Positions 16,866 through 25,399 of a DNA stretch of 64,000 nucleotides are shown here, in pieces; position 1 is the stretch's first letter; each line of letters starts with the position of its first letter. The position numbers were made by a program, and so were the translations under genes. The notes beneath the pieces are model-generated. The model did no database searches. It was given only the letters and a program-made list of their open reading frames with translations, and was not told the DNA's origin. This DNA is from G963676655 sp963676655 (GTDB lineage: Bacteria > Verrucomicrobiota > Lentisphaeria > Victivallales > Victivallaceae), in assembly GCA_963676655.2 (NCBI GenBank), contig CAXXKX010000003.1, positions 1,550,001 through 1,614,000 of the forward strand. The letters run 5' to 3'.

Positions 16866-17813
16866 TTATCGATCTACATTACCGTTTTTATGTAATTCAC
16901 GAAACTCTTTAATTGTTCTGGCGATCCCCTCGTCCAATGAAATTTCCGGGGACCACCCCAGCTCCGCAGCCCGCGAACTGTCGGTCAATTTACGATACAT
17001 TCCGTCCGGTTTTGACGTATCCCAGATGATTTTCCCGGTATAGCCGGCCGCTTTCGAAACCTTTTCGGCCAATTCCTTGATCGAGATGTCACTGCCGTAA
17101 CCAATATTGACCACTTCAGGGTCGTCCCGTTCCTGCAAAAAGAAATAGACCGCGTTCGCCACGTCGTCAACATGGAGAAATTCGCGCAAAGAACCCCCAG
17201 ATCCCCAAACAACAACTTCCGGGGTATTGTTTTCGACCGCTTCCACAAAACGACGGATAAAGGCCGGGAAAACATGGCTGTTAACCGGGTCGTAATTATC
17301 ATTTGTTCCGTACAAGTTACACGGCATCAGGCTGACCGTTTTAAAGCCGTATTGCCTGGACAGATAAAGACACAGTTTATATCCGGCGATCTTGGCCAGG
17401 GCATATCCCTCGTTTGTCGGCTCCAGCGGCCCGGTCAGCAGATATTCCTCTTTGATCGGCTGCTGCGCTTCACAGGGATAAATACAGCTGCTGCCAAGAA
17501 AACAGAGTTTTTTCACCTCATGCAGATAAGACTGGTAAATCACATTATTCTGAATCTGCAGGTTTTCCAGCAGGAATTCAGCGGGCTTAGTCTTATTAGC
17601 CATAATTCCGCCGACCTTTGCCGCGGCCAGCACCACATAATCCGGTTTCTCCGCATCAAAAAACTCTTTGACTGCCGTCTGGCTGCAAAGATCCAGTTCC
17701 GAGTGCGTCCGGGTCAAAATATTGGTAAAGCCTTCGCGCTCAAGTTTGCGGACAACCGCACTGCCCACCATACCGCGATGACCGGCCACAAATATTTTAT
17801 CATTCTTTTCCAT
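16866..17813 (-). CDS. fcl: GDP-L-fucose synthase
   Basis: A 315-residue bifunctional 3,5-epimerase/4-reductase completing GDP-L-fucose synthesis from the product of Gmd, the gene just upstream. It shows FVAGHRGMVGSAVVRKL, AAAKVGGIMANKTKPAEFL, the LGSSCIYPCEAQQPI strand and the catalytic Tyr/Lys in EGYALAKIAGYKL, then the CNLYGTNDNYDP loop, all as in E. coli WcaG. ATG 17813 starts 5 bases after the gmd stop; an in-frame TTG at 17822 overlaps that stop and is less likely. With gmd it forms a complete two-step route to GDP-L-fucose. Confidence 0.95.
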   Translation of the reverse strand: MEKNDKIFVAGHRGMVGSAVVRKLEREGFTNILTRTHSELDLCSQTAVKEFFDAEKPDYVVLAAAKVGGIMANKTKPAEFLLENLQIQNNVIYQSYLHEVKKLCFLGSSCIYPCEAQQPIKEEYLLTGPLEPTNEGYALAKIAGYKLCLYLSRQYGFKTVSLMPCNLYGTNDNYDPVNSHVFPAFIRRFVEAVENNTPEVVVWGSGGSLREFLHVDDVANAVYFFLQERDDPEVVNIGYGSDISIKELAEKVSKAAGYTGKIIWDTSKPDGMYRKLTDSSRAAELGWSPEISLDEGIARTIKEFRELHKNGNVDR

Positions 17814-17818
17814 TTGTC

Positions 17819-18871
17819 TCAAAAACCTGTTTCATAGTTCGGGTCATCCAGCAACCTGAGGTCGCCATCGGTCATAATCTCCACCAAACGGTCAAATTTG
17901 ACTTCGGCCTTCCAGCCCAGTTGTCTTTCAGCCTTGGACGGATCGCCAAGCAGCTGATCCACTTCCGCCGGCCGGTAATAGCGGGGATCGATCCGGATAA
18001 TTGTTTCACCGCTGGCCCGGTCCATTCCGATTTCTTTTTCAGCTTCGCCTTCCCATTTGATCTGGTGTCCAAGCCGGGCAAACGACTTCTCGATAAACTC
18101 ACGTACCGTATGCATTTCCCCAGTGGCGACAACGTAATCATCCGGTTTTTCCTGCTGCAGCATCATCCACATCATCTTGACATAATCCGGAGCATAACCC
18201 CAGTCACGATATGCATCGATATTACCCATGTAAAGACAATCCTGCAAACCGCGATGAATCCGGGCCGCCGCCATCGTGATCTTGCGCGTTACAAAAGTCT
18301 CGCCGCGCCGGGGCGATTCATGATTGAACAAAATCCCGTTGCTGGCATGCAGACCATACGCTTCACGATAATTTTTCACGATCCAGAAGGCATACTGCTT
18401 AGCCACGCCATACGGGGAACGCGGATAGAACGGAGTTGTTTCAGACTGCGGCACCTCCTGAACTTTGCCGTAAAGCTCCGAAGTAGATGCCTGGTAGAAT
18501 CGCGCCTTGCATCCTGATTCACGAATAGCGTCCAGCAGCCGCAAAGTACCGATTCCGTCAACTTCAGCCGTGTATTCCGGCACTTCAAACGAAACCTGAA
18601 CATGAGACTGGGCGCCAAGGTTGTAAATCTCATCAGGATTTATTTTCTCGATCAACCGGTTAAGGTTGCTGGAATCGGTAAGATCACCGTAGTGCAGGAA
18701 AAGCTTGACCCCGGATTCATGGCGGTCCTTGTAAAGATGGTCTATTCTGCGGGTGTTAAACGAGCTTGAACGACGAATAATGCCGTGTACTTCATAGCCC
18801 TTTTCCAACAAAAACTCCGCCAGATAAGAACCATCCTGACCGGTTATCCCGGTTATCAATGCCTTTTTCAC
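17819..18871 (-). CDS. gmd: GDP-mannose 4,6-dehydratase
   Basis: A 350-residue NADP-dependent extended SDR turning GDP-mannose into GDP-4-keto-6-deoxy-mannose. Hallmarks are ALITGITGQDGSYLAEFLL, HGIIRRSSSFNT, YNLGAQSHVQVSFE, the Ser/Thr-Glu STSELYGKVQE strand, the YGVAKQYAFWI Tyr/Lys pair and FNHESPRRGETFVTRK. Length is close to the usual 345-375. It uses a GTG start at 18871, with GGA about 8 bases upstream and no better ATG near. It is translationally close to fcl (5 bases). Confidence 0.95.
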   Translation of the reverse strand: MKKALITGITGQDGSYLAEFLLEKGYEVHGIIRRSSSFNTRRIDHLYKDRHESGVKLFLHYGDLTDSSNLNRLIEKINPDEIYNLGAQSHVQVSFEVPEYTAEVDGIGTLRLLDAIRESGCKARFYQASTSELYGKVQEVPQSETTPFYPRSPYGVAKQYAFWIVKNYREAYGLHASNGILFNHESPRRGETFVTRKITMAAARIHRGLQDCLYMGNIDAYRDWGYAPDYVKMMWMMLQQEKPDDYVVATGEMHTVREFIEKSFARLGHQIKWEGEAEKEIGMDRASGETIIRIDPRYYRPAEVDQLLGDPSKAERQLGWKAEVKFDRLVEIMTDGDLRLLDDPNYETGF

Positions 18872-18894
18872 TTTTTATTCCAGCTTTCTTTCTG

Positions 18895-20007
18895 TTAAAC
18901 GCTCGCAATCACATTAGCGATCTTTTTGATAGAGTCGGTATCAAGATACGGGTGCATCGGCAATGCAAATATTTTATCCGCCACGCTTTCAGAAACCGGC
19001 ATATCGCCTTTGACATAACCAAGTTTTTCAAACGCCGTCTGCAAATGCAGCGGAATCGGATAATAACAGGCACTCGGAATCTCATTGGCCTGAAGCGCCG
19101 CCTGGATCTCAGCCCGGCGGTCAGACTGAACACAATACTGAGCCCAAACAGATTTACAGCCTTCCGGGATGTAAGGTGTTTTGACCACTCCGTCAAGCAT
19201 TTCCGCATAAGTAGCGGCAACTTTCTGGCGCAATTCAATTTCTTCCGGGAACAATTTGAGTTTTTCAAGCAGAATAGCTGCCTGAATAGTATCAAGCCGG
19301 GCATTCAAACCAAGCCGGACATTATTATATTTGTCGGAACTCTGACCGTGAACCAGGATCGAACGCATCACGTCATGCAATTCCTGGTCATCGGTAAACA
19401 CCGCGCCGCCGTCACCGTAAGCGCCAAGCGGTTTGGCCGGGAAAAAGCTGGTCGCACCAACATCTCCCATTGAAGGAGCTACTTTACCATTATATTCAGC
19501 TCCGAGTCCCTGACACGAATCCTGAATAACGAACAGGCCGTATTCTTTCGCGATCGGCATGATCTTGTCATAATCCGCGCTCAAACCGAACAGGTCAACC
19601 GGGATAATGCCTTTCGGGATTAATTTACCATCGACTATCGTTTCCTTGATCGCGGCTTCCAGCTTAACCGGATCAATATTGTAGGTATCCGGATCAATAT
19701 CGACAAAAACCGTAGTCGCGCCAGTCAGCGCGATAGTTTCAGCCGTTGCAAAAAACGTAAACGGTGTAGTAAAAACCGCGTCTCCCGGGCCAACTTCATA
19801 TGCCATCAACGGCATCAGTAAAGCATCAGTACCGCTGGAACAGCCGATACAATACTTGGATCCGGCAAATCCCGCAAGCTGGCATTCCAGCTCTCCGACT
19901 TCCGGACCGAGGATATAACGTCCGTGTTCAAGAACCCTTTTTATTGCGGCGTCTACATCAGATTCAATTCTTTTGTACTGAGTTTTTAAATCGATAAAGG
20001 GCAACAT
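18895..20007 (-). CDS. DegT/DnrJ/EryC1/StrS-type sugar aminotransferase (WbpE-like)
   Basis: A 370-residue PLP-dependent aminotransferase acting on a nucleotide-linked keto-sugar. It has the N-terminal FIDLKTQYKRIESDV, the TPFTFFATAETIALTGATTVFVD region, and the PLP Lys in TSFFPAKPLGAYGDGGA, followed by RLGLNARLDTIQAAILLEKL. The sequence, including the end SLPMHPYLDT-like PMHPYLDTDSIKKI, is close to P. aeruginosa WbpE, which aminates UDP-3-keto-GlcNAcA. The oxidase and acetyltransferase (WbpB, WbpD) of that route are not in the window, so the real substrate may differ, for instance a product of the RfbB encoded upstream. AAAGG lies 9 bases before the ATG. Confidence 0.9.
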   Translation of the reverse strand: MLPFIDLKTQYKRIESDVDAAIKRVLEHGRYILGPEVGELECQLAGFAGSKYCIGCSSGTDALLMPLMAYEVGPGDAVFTTPFTFFATAETIALTGATTVFVDIDPDTYNIDPVKLEAAIKETIVDGKLIPKGIIPVDLFGLSADYDKIMPIAKEYGLFVIQDSCQGLGAEYNGKVAPSMGDVGATSFFPAKPLGAYGDGGAVFTDDQELHDVMRSILVHGQSSDKYNNVRLGLNARLDTIQAAILLEKLKLFPEEIELRQKVAATYAEMLDGVVKTPYIPEGCKSVWAQYCVQSDRRAEIQAALQANEIPSACYYPIPLHLQTAFEKLGYVKGDMPVSESVADKIFALPMHPYLDTDSIKKIANVIASV

Positions 20008-20060
20008 ACGTATAACCTTTCTTGTTATTGTTGTTATATGTTTCTATTAAAATTCAAATT

Positions 20061-21110
20061 TTATTTAGCTTCTCCAAGCCTCTCCCCGGCATATTTCTTT
20101 TCCCGGATCGGACGCCACCACCACTCGTTTTCAAGATACCATTTGATGGTCTTGCGGATGCCGGAATCAAAGTTTTCTTCAGGTTGCCAACCCAGCTCAG
20201 TCCGCAGTTTCGTCGCGTCTATGGCATAACGCTTGTCATGGCCAGGGCGATCGTCAACAAACGTGATAAGTTCGCGGTGGGAGCGACTGCTTGGAGCCAG
20301 TTCGTCCAGGATATCGCAAATCGTCTCAACCACTTCCAAATTGGTTCGCTCATTATTACCGCCGACATTATAAGTTTCGCCAGGCAATCCCTTTTCCAAT
20401 ACCAGCGTCAACGCCTTGGCGTGATCTTCCACATAAAGCCAGTCGCGAATATTGTCTCCTTTACCATAAACCGGTAGCTGCAGACCATGCAAAGCATTCA
20501 GAATAACCAATGGAATCAGTTTTTCCGGAAAATGATACGGCCCGTAATTATTTGAACAATTGGTAATAAGAACCGGCAAATTATAAGTGTGATACCAGGC
20601 CATTACCAGATGATCCGATGCGGCCTTGCTGGCCGAATAAGGTGACCGCGGATCATAAGGAGTAGTCTCTTCAAATAAGCCATCAGCCCCCAAAGAACCG
20701 TAAACCTCGTCCGTTGATATATGCTGAAACCGGAATGACCGCTTCCTGTCTGAGGAAAGTTGATTCCAGTATTCACGCGCAATCTCCAACAAATTCGCGG
20801 TTCCGATAATGTTAGTTTCGATGAATTCTGCCGGACCGTCTATCGACCGGTCGACATGTGACTCAGCAGCTAAATGCATAATTGCATCGGGCTGAAAATC
20901 AGTAAACACCTTGCTTACAGTCTGGCGGTCACAAATATCAACCTGACAAAAAGAGTAACGCGGATTATTAGCGACTTCAAGAAGACTTTCCTGATTTCCG
21001 GCATATGTCAGCTTGTCAAGATTGAGCACTTCATGATCCGTAGCTCTGATCAAATGTCTGATCAAAGCTGATCCGATAAATCCAGCGCCTCCGGTAATTA
21101 TTATCTTCAT
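20061..21110 (-). CDS. rfbB: dTDP-glucose 4,6-dehydratase
   Basis: A 349-residue extended SDR making dTDP-4-keto-6-deoxyglucose from dTDP-glucose. The sequence shows KIIITGGAGFIGSALIRHL, DKLTYAGN, HLAAESHVDRSIDGP, the catalytic Thr-Asp-Glu in STDEVYGSLG and the Tyr/Lys in SPYSASKAASDHLV, then NCSNNYGPYHFPEKLIPL, all typical of RfbB. I start at ATG 21110, where the conserved sequence begins; an ATG four codons earlier would extend it slightly. The other rhamnose genes (rfbA, rfbC, rfbD) are not here, so the keto-sugar may feed an aminated sugar through the DegT enzyme. Confidence 0.94.
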   Translation of the reverse strand: MKIIITGGAGFIGSALIRHLIRATDHEVLNLDKLTYAGNQESLLEVANNPRYSFCQVDICDRQTVSKVFTDFQPDAIMHLAAESHVDRSIDGPAEFIETNIIGTANLLEIAREYWNQLSSDRKRSFRFQHISTDEVYGSLGADGLFEETTPYDPRSPYSASKAASDHLVMAWYHTYNLPVLITNCSNNYGPYHFPEKLIPLVILNALHGLQLPVYGKGDNIRDWLYVEDHAKALTLVLEKGLPGETYNVGGNNERTNLEVVETICDILDELAPSSRSHRELITFVDDRPGHDKRYAIDATKLRTELGWQPEENFDSGIRKTIKWYLENEWWWRPIREKKYAGERLGEAK

Positions 21111-21143
21111 AAGCGTTGTCAATCCTCGTGAAACTTTTTCGGC

Positions 21144-22124
21144 TCAATCAGCCTTGAAGTTGGAAATAATATCATCCAGAATGGAATCAAGATTCTGTTT
21201 TGGGGCAAAGCCGATCAAAGATTTCAGTTTTTCCGTACACGGAACCCGACGCGGCATATCTTCAAAATCACTGGTATAGACTTGATCGTAAGGAATTAAC
21301 TTTACCGTTGACGAAGACGACGTTTTGCGAATAATTGCCTCAGCCAGTTCTTTCATGCTGACTTCTTCGATACCGCCGACATTTACCACTTCGCCGTAAG
21401 CCGCCGGTGTGTCAATTAGTTTGATGAGTGCTTCACACACTTCTCCAACATGAGTAAACGTACGGGTCTGAGTACCGTCTCCGAAAACAGTCACTTCTTC
21501 ATCGGCCAGCGCCTGACGCACAAAATTCGGAATTACCATACCGTACCGACCGGTTTGTCGTGGTCCGACCGTGTTAAACAAACGAACCACCACCACCGGC
21601 AATCCATATTTGCGATAATAAGCAATCGCGTTAAATTCATCCATCAGTTTAGCCGCGGCATAACTCCAACGAGCCTTATGGGACGGTCCGAAAACGGTAT
21701 CGTTATCTTCGCGGAGGGGAGCGTGATTCTGTTTGCCATAAGCTTCCGAGGTTGATGCAATCAACACTTTTTTCCGGAATTTATTACAAAGCTCCAGAAC
21801 TATCTCTGTTCCACGCAGATTAGTGGTAATAGATTGCAAGGGATTCTCGATAATATATTTAACCCCAACTGCGGCAGCCATATGAAAAACTGTATCACAA
21901 ATCCCGATCAGTTCTAGCATTTTGTCATAATTCATAATAGTATCTATGACAACATGTAAACGACCAACATATTCCGGGTTATCCTGAAGCGGCTGGATAT
22001 TTTTAATATCGCCAGTTGACAAATCATCGATAATATAAACTTCGCAGTCTGCGGCAAGATATTTTTCAGTCAGATAGCTCCCGATAAACCCCGCACCTCC
22101 GGTAATCAGTATTTTTCTTCTCAT
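21144..22124 (-). CDS. NAD-dependent nucleotide-sugar epimerase/dehydratase
   Basis: A 326-residue extended SDR of unassigned specificity. The Rossmann motif is ILITGGAGFIGSYLTEKYL, with the active site TSEAYGKQNHAPLRED and Tyr/Lys in RWSYAAAKLMDEF. RLFNTVGPRQTGRYGMVIPNFVRQAL and the FGDGTQTRTFTHV segment put it near UDP-glucose 4-epimerase and UDP-glucuronate decarboxylase-like SDRs. It is the first gene of the minus-strand sugar cluster. The AGGTG before the ATG is close (4 bases). Upstream is a 342-base AT-rich gap that must hold the operon promoter. Confidence 0.85.
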   Translation of the reverse strand: MRRKILITGGAGFIGSYLTEKYLAADCEVYIIDDLSTGDIKNIQPLQDNPEYVGRLHVVIDTIMNYDKMLELIGICDTVFHMAAAVGVKYIIENPLQSITTNLRGTEIVLELCNKFRKKVLIASTSEAYGKQNHAPLREDNDTVFGPSHKARWSYAAAKLMDEFNAIAYYRKYGLPVVVVRLFNTVGPRQTGRYGMVIPNFVRQALADEEVTVFGDGTQTRTFTHVGEVCEALIKLIDTPAAYGEVVNVGGIEEVSMKELAEAIIRKTSSSSTVKLIPYDQVYTSDFEDMPRRVPCTEKLKSLIGFAPKQNLDSILDDIISNFKAD

Positions 22125-22466
22125 AACACCTGTTTCCGTATGTAATTTTCAGACGTCGTGCAATTTAATTCATTTAGAATGAAATAAACTACCTTGAATA
22201 TTAGCAAAAATAATATAGCATGATATTGAACTAAAACAAATCTTTAATAACATGAAACAAATGTTCTTTAACCGATGTTTTATTTTAGAATGCAAAAGTT
22301 TTTTTTTTATAACTGTTGTTAATCATAAAACACAAGGGCTTCTAGATTAATATAAAATATTACTATATAACATATTGTAATATATAAACATTCAAACCGT
22401 CCGACAATTTGACAAACCCAATTTCGGCATATATATTATCTCCAAACCACCCAAAAGGAGGACAAA
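22125..22466. promoter_or_regulatory. Divergent AT-rich intergenic region
   Basis: A 342-base gap between the divergent epimerase and transposase genes. On the plus strand, TTGACA (22409-22414), 17 bases and TATATT (22432-22437) form a likely transposase promoter. Copy B of the dispersed 20-bp motif lies on the minus strand at 22387-22406. The rest is AT-rich with many TATATA runs; I see no ORF, tRNA or stable hairpin, and I cannot place the epimerase promoter with confidence. Confidence 0.5.
22387..22406 (-). repeat. Dispersed 20-bp motif, copy B
   Basis: TGTCGGACGGTTTGAATGTT on the minus strand, followed by AT-rich DNA with ATTACAATA, which is also present after copy A. It lies just upstream of the transposase promoter. 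Confidence 0.55.
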
Positions 22467-23435
22467 ATGGAAGCGCGCATGAAAGTTAAAGGCGAGGGCT
22501 GCTACTACCATCTTTACAATCGCATCGGCTGCATCAAAGGCGAACATCCTTTCTCCGACTCGGACAAGGAATACGGATTCAAACTGCTTCGATATCTCTG
22601 CGATTACTTTTTAATTGAGGTTATTTCGGCCGCCTGGATGGGCAACCATTTTCACCTCGTAGTCTACGCTCCTGGCCCCGACGAATTGCCGCCGCTCGAG
22701 GTCATTGTTAAACGACACAACGCCTATTACAAATCCATGAAAAAAATCTTTAAATTCGGACCGAGAACCCCGGTTATCAGTCTCGACAACAAAGTACAAT
22801 GCCAGGAAATAGCCCTCAAAATGATCGATATAAGTCGGTTTATGTCGGCTTATCAACGACAATTCACCTGCGTCTACAACGAAACCCGCGACCGTACTGG
22901 ACAACTCTGGGGCGGCCGCTTCAAAAGCGTGATCCTCGAAAAAATAAACGCCCTAGCTGCCTGCGTAACCTACGTCGAACTCAACCCGGTCCGGGCAGGC
23001 CTGAAAAATGATCCGGCGGATTATAATTTCACCACCTGGGGGCGCTATTGCAGAAGCGGAAAACACATGTTCTATAAGAATTTCGTCAAACACATGAAGC
23101 CCAATATCACCACCGGCGACACATCGCAATGGGCTGAAGCCGAAGTGTTTGCGTTCTTTCGTGGCGAGTTGGCGCGGATAATCACCGCGGAAAGCGGGGC
23201 CTCAAGCGAAGAAATCTACGCCGCGCGCGACAAAGCCCGACAAAAAGAATCGATGCATGTGCGCTTTCTGCGCCGTACCCGACACTTTACCGAAGGAGCT
23301 ATTTTAGGTTCAAAACAATTCATCCGCCAAACCGGAAGCCAGTTTGACAATCCCGAAAGAATCCGGAAAAAACACCTCTCCCGAGGCTTCAGTCCGTCCG
23401 GAATCCTGTATTGTTTCCGAAAGCTTAAAGAATGA
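22467..23435 (+). CDS. REP-associated tyrosine transposase (RAYT, IS200/IS605-like Y1 family)
   Basis: A 322-residue HUH-type single-strand nuclease. The domain begins KGEGCYYHLYNRIGC. The metal-binding HUH motif is in WMGNHFHLVVYAPG, about residue 60. A conserved SRFMSAYQRQFTCVYNETR region carries the likely catalytic Tyr, and GQLWGGRFKSVIL and CVTYVELNPVRAGL are typical of RAYTs. The last 110 residues form a basic extension. RAYTs are usually single-copy domesticated enzymes that mobilise or bind REP hairpins rather than themselves. No terminal repeats are seen. REP-like hairpins occur at 33168, 33200 and 45444. AGGAGG lies 5 bases before the ATG. Confidence 0.92.
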   Translation: MEARMKVKGEGCYYHLYNRIGCIKGEHPFSDSDKEYGFKLLRYLCDYFLIEVISAAWMGNHFHLVVYAPGPDELPPLEVIVKRHNAYYKSMKKIFKFGPRTPVISLDNKVQCQEIALKMIDISRFMSAYQRQFTCVYNETRDRTGQLWGGRFKSVILEKINALAACVTYVELNPVRAGLKNDPADYNFTTWGRYCRSGKHMFYKNFVKHMKPNITTGDTSQWAEAEVFAFFRGELARIITAESGASSEEIYAARDKARQKESMHVRFLRRTRHFTEGAILGSKQFIRQTGSQFDNPERIRKKHLSRGFSPSGILYCFRKLKE

Positions 23436-23457
23436 AAAAATAATCGCTTAAATAGGT

Positions 23458-24351
23458 TTATTTCAAAAACTTTTTACTTTCTTTAACATTTTTTGTCGTT
23501 GTAATGATTAAAGTTGATACCGGCAAGTTCGGCTTTAATTTACCTTCAGCTACAATTTCAATAACCATTTTTCCGTTTGAAATGAGCGGCTGCATCGTTC
23601 TTGGATCGGCATCCGCCGGAACTTCACCGCCAAACTCCAATGTCATACTGGTTTTGACAACTTTCATATTTGGAGGAAACGGCGGAGCCGGCATATCCGA
23701 AATGGTCATTTTGGCGGTAATGTCAAGAAATTCTTTACCTTCTACTTTGTTTATTCTTGAAAACTTGACCACTCCTTTGATTGAGGAAGGAGAGACTTTC
23801 AGTTTTGCAGATGATAAGTCATCCGCGGCTTTTTCAGTATTTACCGGCCAGGTATCTCCAAGTTTTTTAAGTTCCTTTGTCCCGAAAATATCATTATCCC
23901 GGTATTTGGCCTTGGACATTGTCACAACGAGATCCAATATTTTTGTTATTTGATCATTTGCCGGTTTGTTATTTACCAAATAAACTTTTTTATTATCTTT
24001 CAGTTCTGCTATAATTTCAGTTCCTGCCGGCAAAATATTTTTTGATTTTCCCCGCATACTTATGGCAAATTTTGAAATGATGATTTTAAGCTTGGACGGT
24101 CGTTGCAACTTGTCGACCGCCATCACCGTAGCAGTACTTTCTAATATTGCGTTAAGCGACCTTGATCCTTTGTTTACAACCCGTCCTTTAATTTTCACGA
24201 CAGTATCCCGGGTATTTGTACAGTTAACTTCGTAAATGTATTTATCTCCCGTCTTGTAATCACGATCGAGACTGATCCGGTAACTTTTTGCGTAAATACT
24301 CAAACCGACTGTGAGAGCCATTCCCATTACAATAATTTTGCGGTTGATCAT
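23458..24351 (-). CDS. Secreted hypothetical protein
   Basis: A 297-residue protein with a signal peptide (Lys-rich start, then IIVMGMALTVGLSIYA, cleavage near residue 20). The mature part is beta-rich and lysine-rich and resembles the secreted, DUF-type proteins common in PVC bacteria that start with a TGDKYIYEV-like strand. I recognise no catalytic motif or lipobox. ATG 24351 is chosen over one six codons earlier because AGGAG lies 8 bases before it. It is convergent with the RAYT gene (22 bases apart) and divergent from iclR. Function unknown. Confidence 0.8.
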   Translation of the reverse strand: MINRKIIVMGMALTVGLSIYAKSYRISLDRDYKTGDKYIYEVNCTNTRDTVVKIKGRVVNKGSRSLNAILESTATVMAVDKLQRPSKLKIIISKFAISMRGKSKNILPAGTEIIAELKDNKKVYLVNNKPANDQITKILDLVVTMSKAKYRDNDIFGTKELKKLGDTWPVNTEKAADDLSSAKLKVSPSSIKGVVKFSRINKVEGKEFLDITAKMTISDMPAPPFPPNMKVVKTSMTLEFGGEVPADADPRTMQPLISNGKMVIEIVAEGKLKPNLPVSTLIITTTKNVKESKKFLK

Positions 24352-24471
24352 TGCAGTGTCTCCTTGCATTCTTAACTGTTTTCAAGTAAATGATATTTGC
24401 AAAACTACTGTGAAAAACTTGAAAAGTCAATAAATAAATCAAAAAACCAATATTTTTAATCTCCAGACATA

Positions 24472-24499
24472 TTGACTTATTTCATTATATATGTATATT
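24472..24499 (+). promoter_or_regulatory. Candidate iclR promoter
   Basis: TTGACT (24472-24477), 16 bases and TATATT (24494-24499) form a plausible promoter for iclR. The region is very AT-rich, so other -10 choices such as TATAAT at 24504 exist. Confidence 0.45.
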
Positions 24500-24520
24500 A
24501 GTATATAATATAAAATAATA

Positions 24521-24535
24521 TTTCACAATGTGAAA
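24521..24535 (+). promoter_or_regulatory. Palindrome over the iclR start
   Basis: TTTCACAATGTGAAA is an inverted repeat with six-base arms that are near perfect. It overlaps the GTG start codon of iclR at 24530. It could be an autoregulatory operator, because IclR proteins often repress their own genes. Confidence 0.5.
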
Positions 24536-25306
24536 AACATGATTAAAGTATTGGTAAAAACATTTGCGATTCTTGAAGAGATAGTGGTTGCCTCTCCCAA
24601 ACCGGTATCATTGGGGAAGCTGGCTGAAAAACTTGACCTTAATAAAGCAACTTGCTCGCGAATTATCGGTGATTTAGTCGACGCTGGATATCTGGTACAA
24701 AAATCGCGGCACGAAGGATATGTTGCCGGACCAAGGGCATATGCTTTTGGCGAACAGGTATCTTATAAAGAAGCGATTGTGCGTGAAGCAAAGACCATCA
24801 TAAAGGCCTGCGCGGAAAAAATAGGCGAATCGGTGTTAATGGCCGAGATGCATAATCTTTCACGATACATTCTTTGTCATTACAACTACAACCACACCCT
24901 GAATGTTGTCATTGATTATTTATCCATAAATGATCTATATACTACCGCCACCGGTGCTATGTCAATAGCTTACGCTTCAGATCAGGAAATTGATGAAATA
25001 GTGAAACGCGACGGAATCCCGTGTGGCCTGACGCTATGGAAAGAAGTCCATTCCAGAGAAGATTTTGAGCGGGCCCGGCAAAAGATCCGGGATGATAAAT
25101 GCTTGATATATGGCGGGCCCAGAGAAAATCGTCTGGCGATCGTGGCTTTTCCTGTGTTCCAGAACGGGAAGTATATTGCGGTCGTAGGAGCATCTGTCCC
25201 TCAAAATAGTTTTCATGGAGAGCACAAGGCAGAAGTTATAAGGGAAGTTAAGGCCGCCACAGATAAACTCAATCAAAGAATTTCACATATCGCGAGTATC
25301 GGTTAA
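24530..25306 (+). CDS. IclR-family transcriptional regulator
   Basis: A 258-residue regulator with the usual two parts. An N-terminal winged helix lies at about residues 10-70 (VSLGKLAEKLDLNKATCSRIIGDLVDAGYL) and a C-terminal GAF-like effector domain at about 85-250, ending in the IVAFPVFQNGKYIAVVGASVP strand pair. Family members commonly control sugar-acid, aromatic or glycan catabolism, and this one lies just upstream of the sugar-acid cluster on the same strand, so it is its probable local regulator. The start is GTG 24530 or ATG 24539; neither has a clear ribosome-binding site, and the GTG lies within a palindrome. Confidence 0.92.
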   Translation: MKNMIKVLVKTFAILEEIVVASPKPVSLGKLAEKLDLNKATCSRIIGDLVDAGYLVQKSRHEGYVAGPRAYAFGEQVSYKEAIVREAKTIIKACAEKIGESVLMAEMHNLSRYILCHYNYNHTLNVVIDYLSINDLYTTATGAMSIAYASDQEIDEIVKRDGIPCGLTLWKEVHSREDFERARQKIRDDKCLIYGGPRENRLAIVAFPVFQNGKYIAVVGASVPQNSFHGEHKAEVIREVKAATDKLNQRISHIASIG

Positions 25307-25399
25307 AAAAAACTTGCGATAAAGATATGGCCGGAAATGATATCAGGACATTAAGTCCGCGATCAAAACGGTCTCATCAACAAAAAAGGAACTGGAAGA

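Noticed and set aside
17172..17837. Plus-strand reading frame of 221 codons across fcl
   Set aside because: Shadow of fcl and the gmd end; no start signal and no recognisable sequence.
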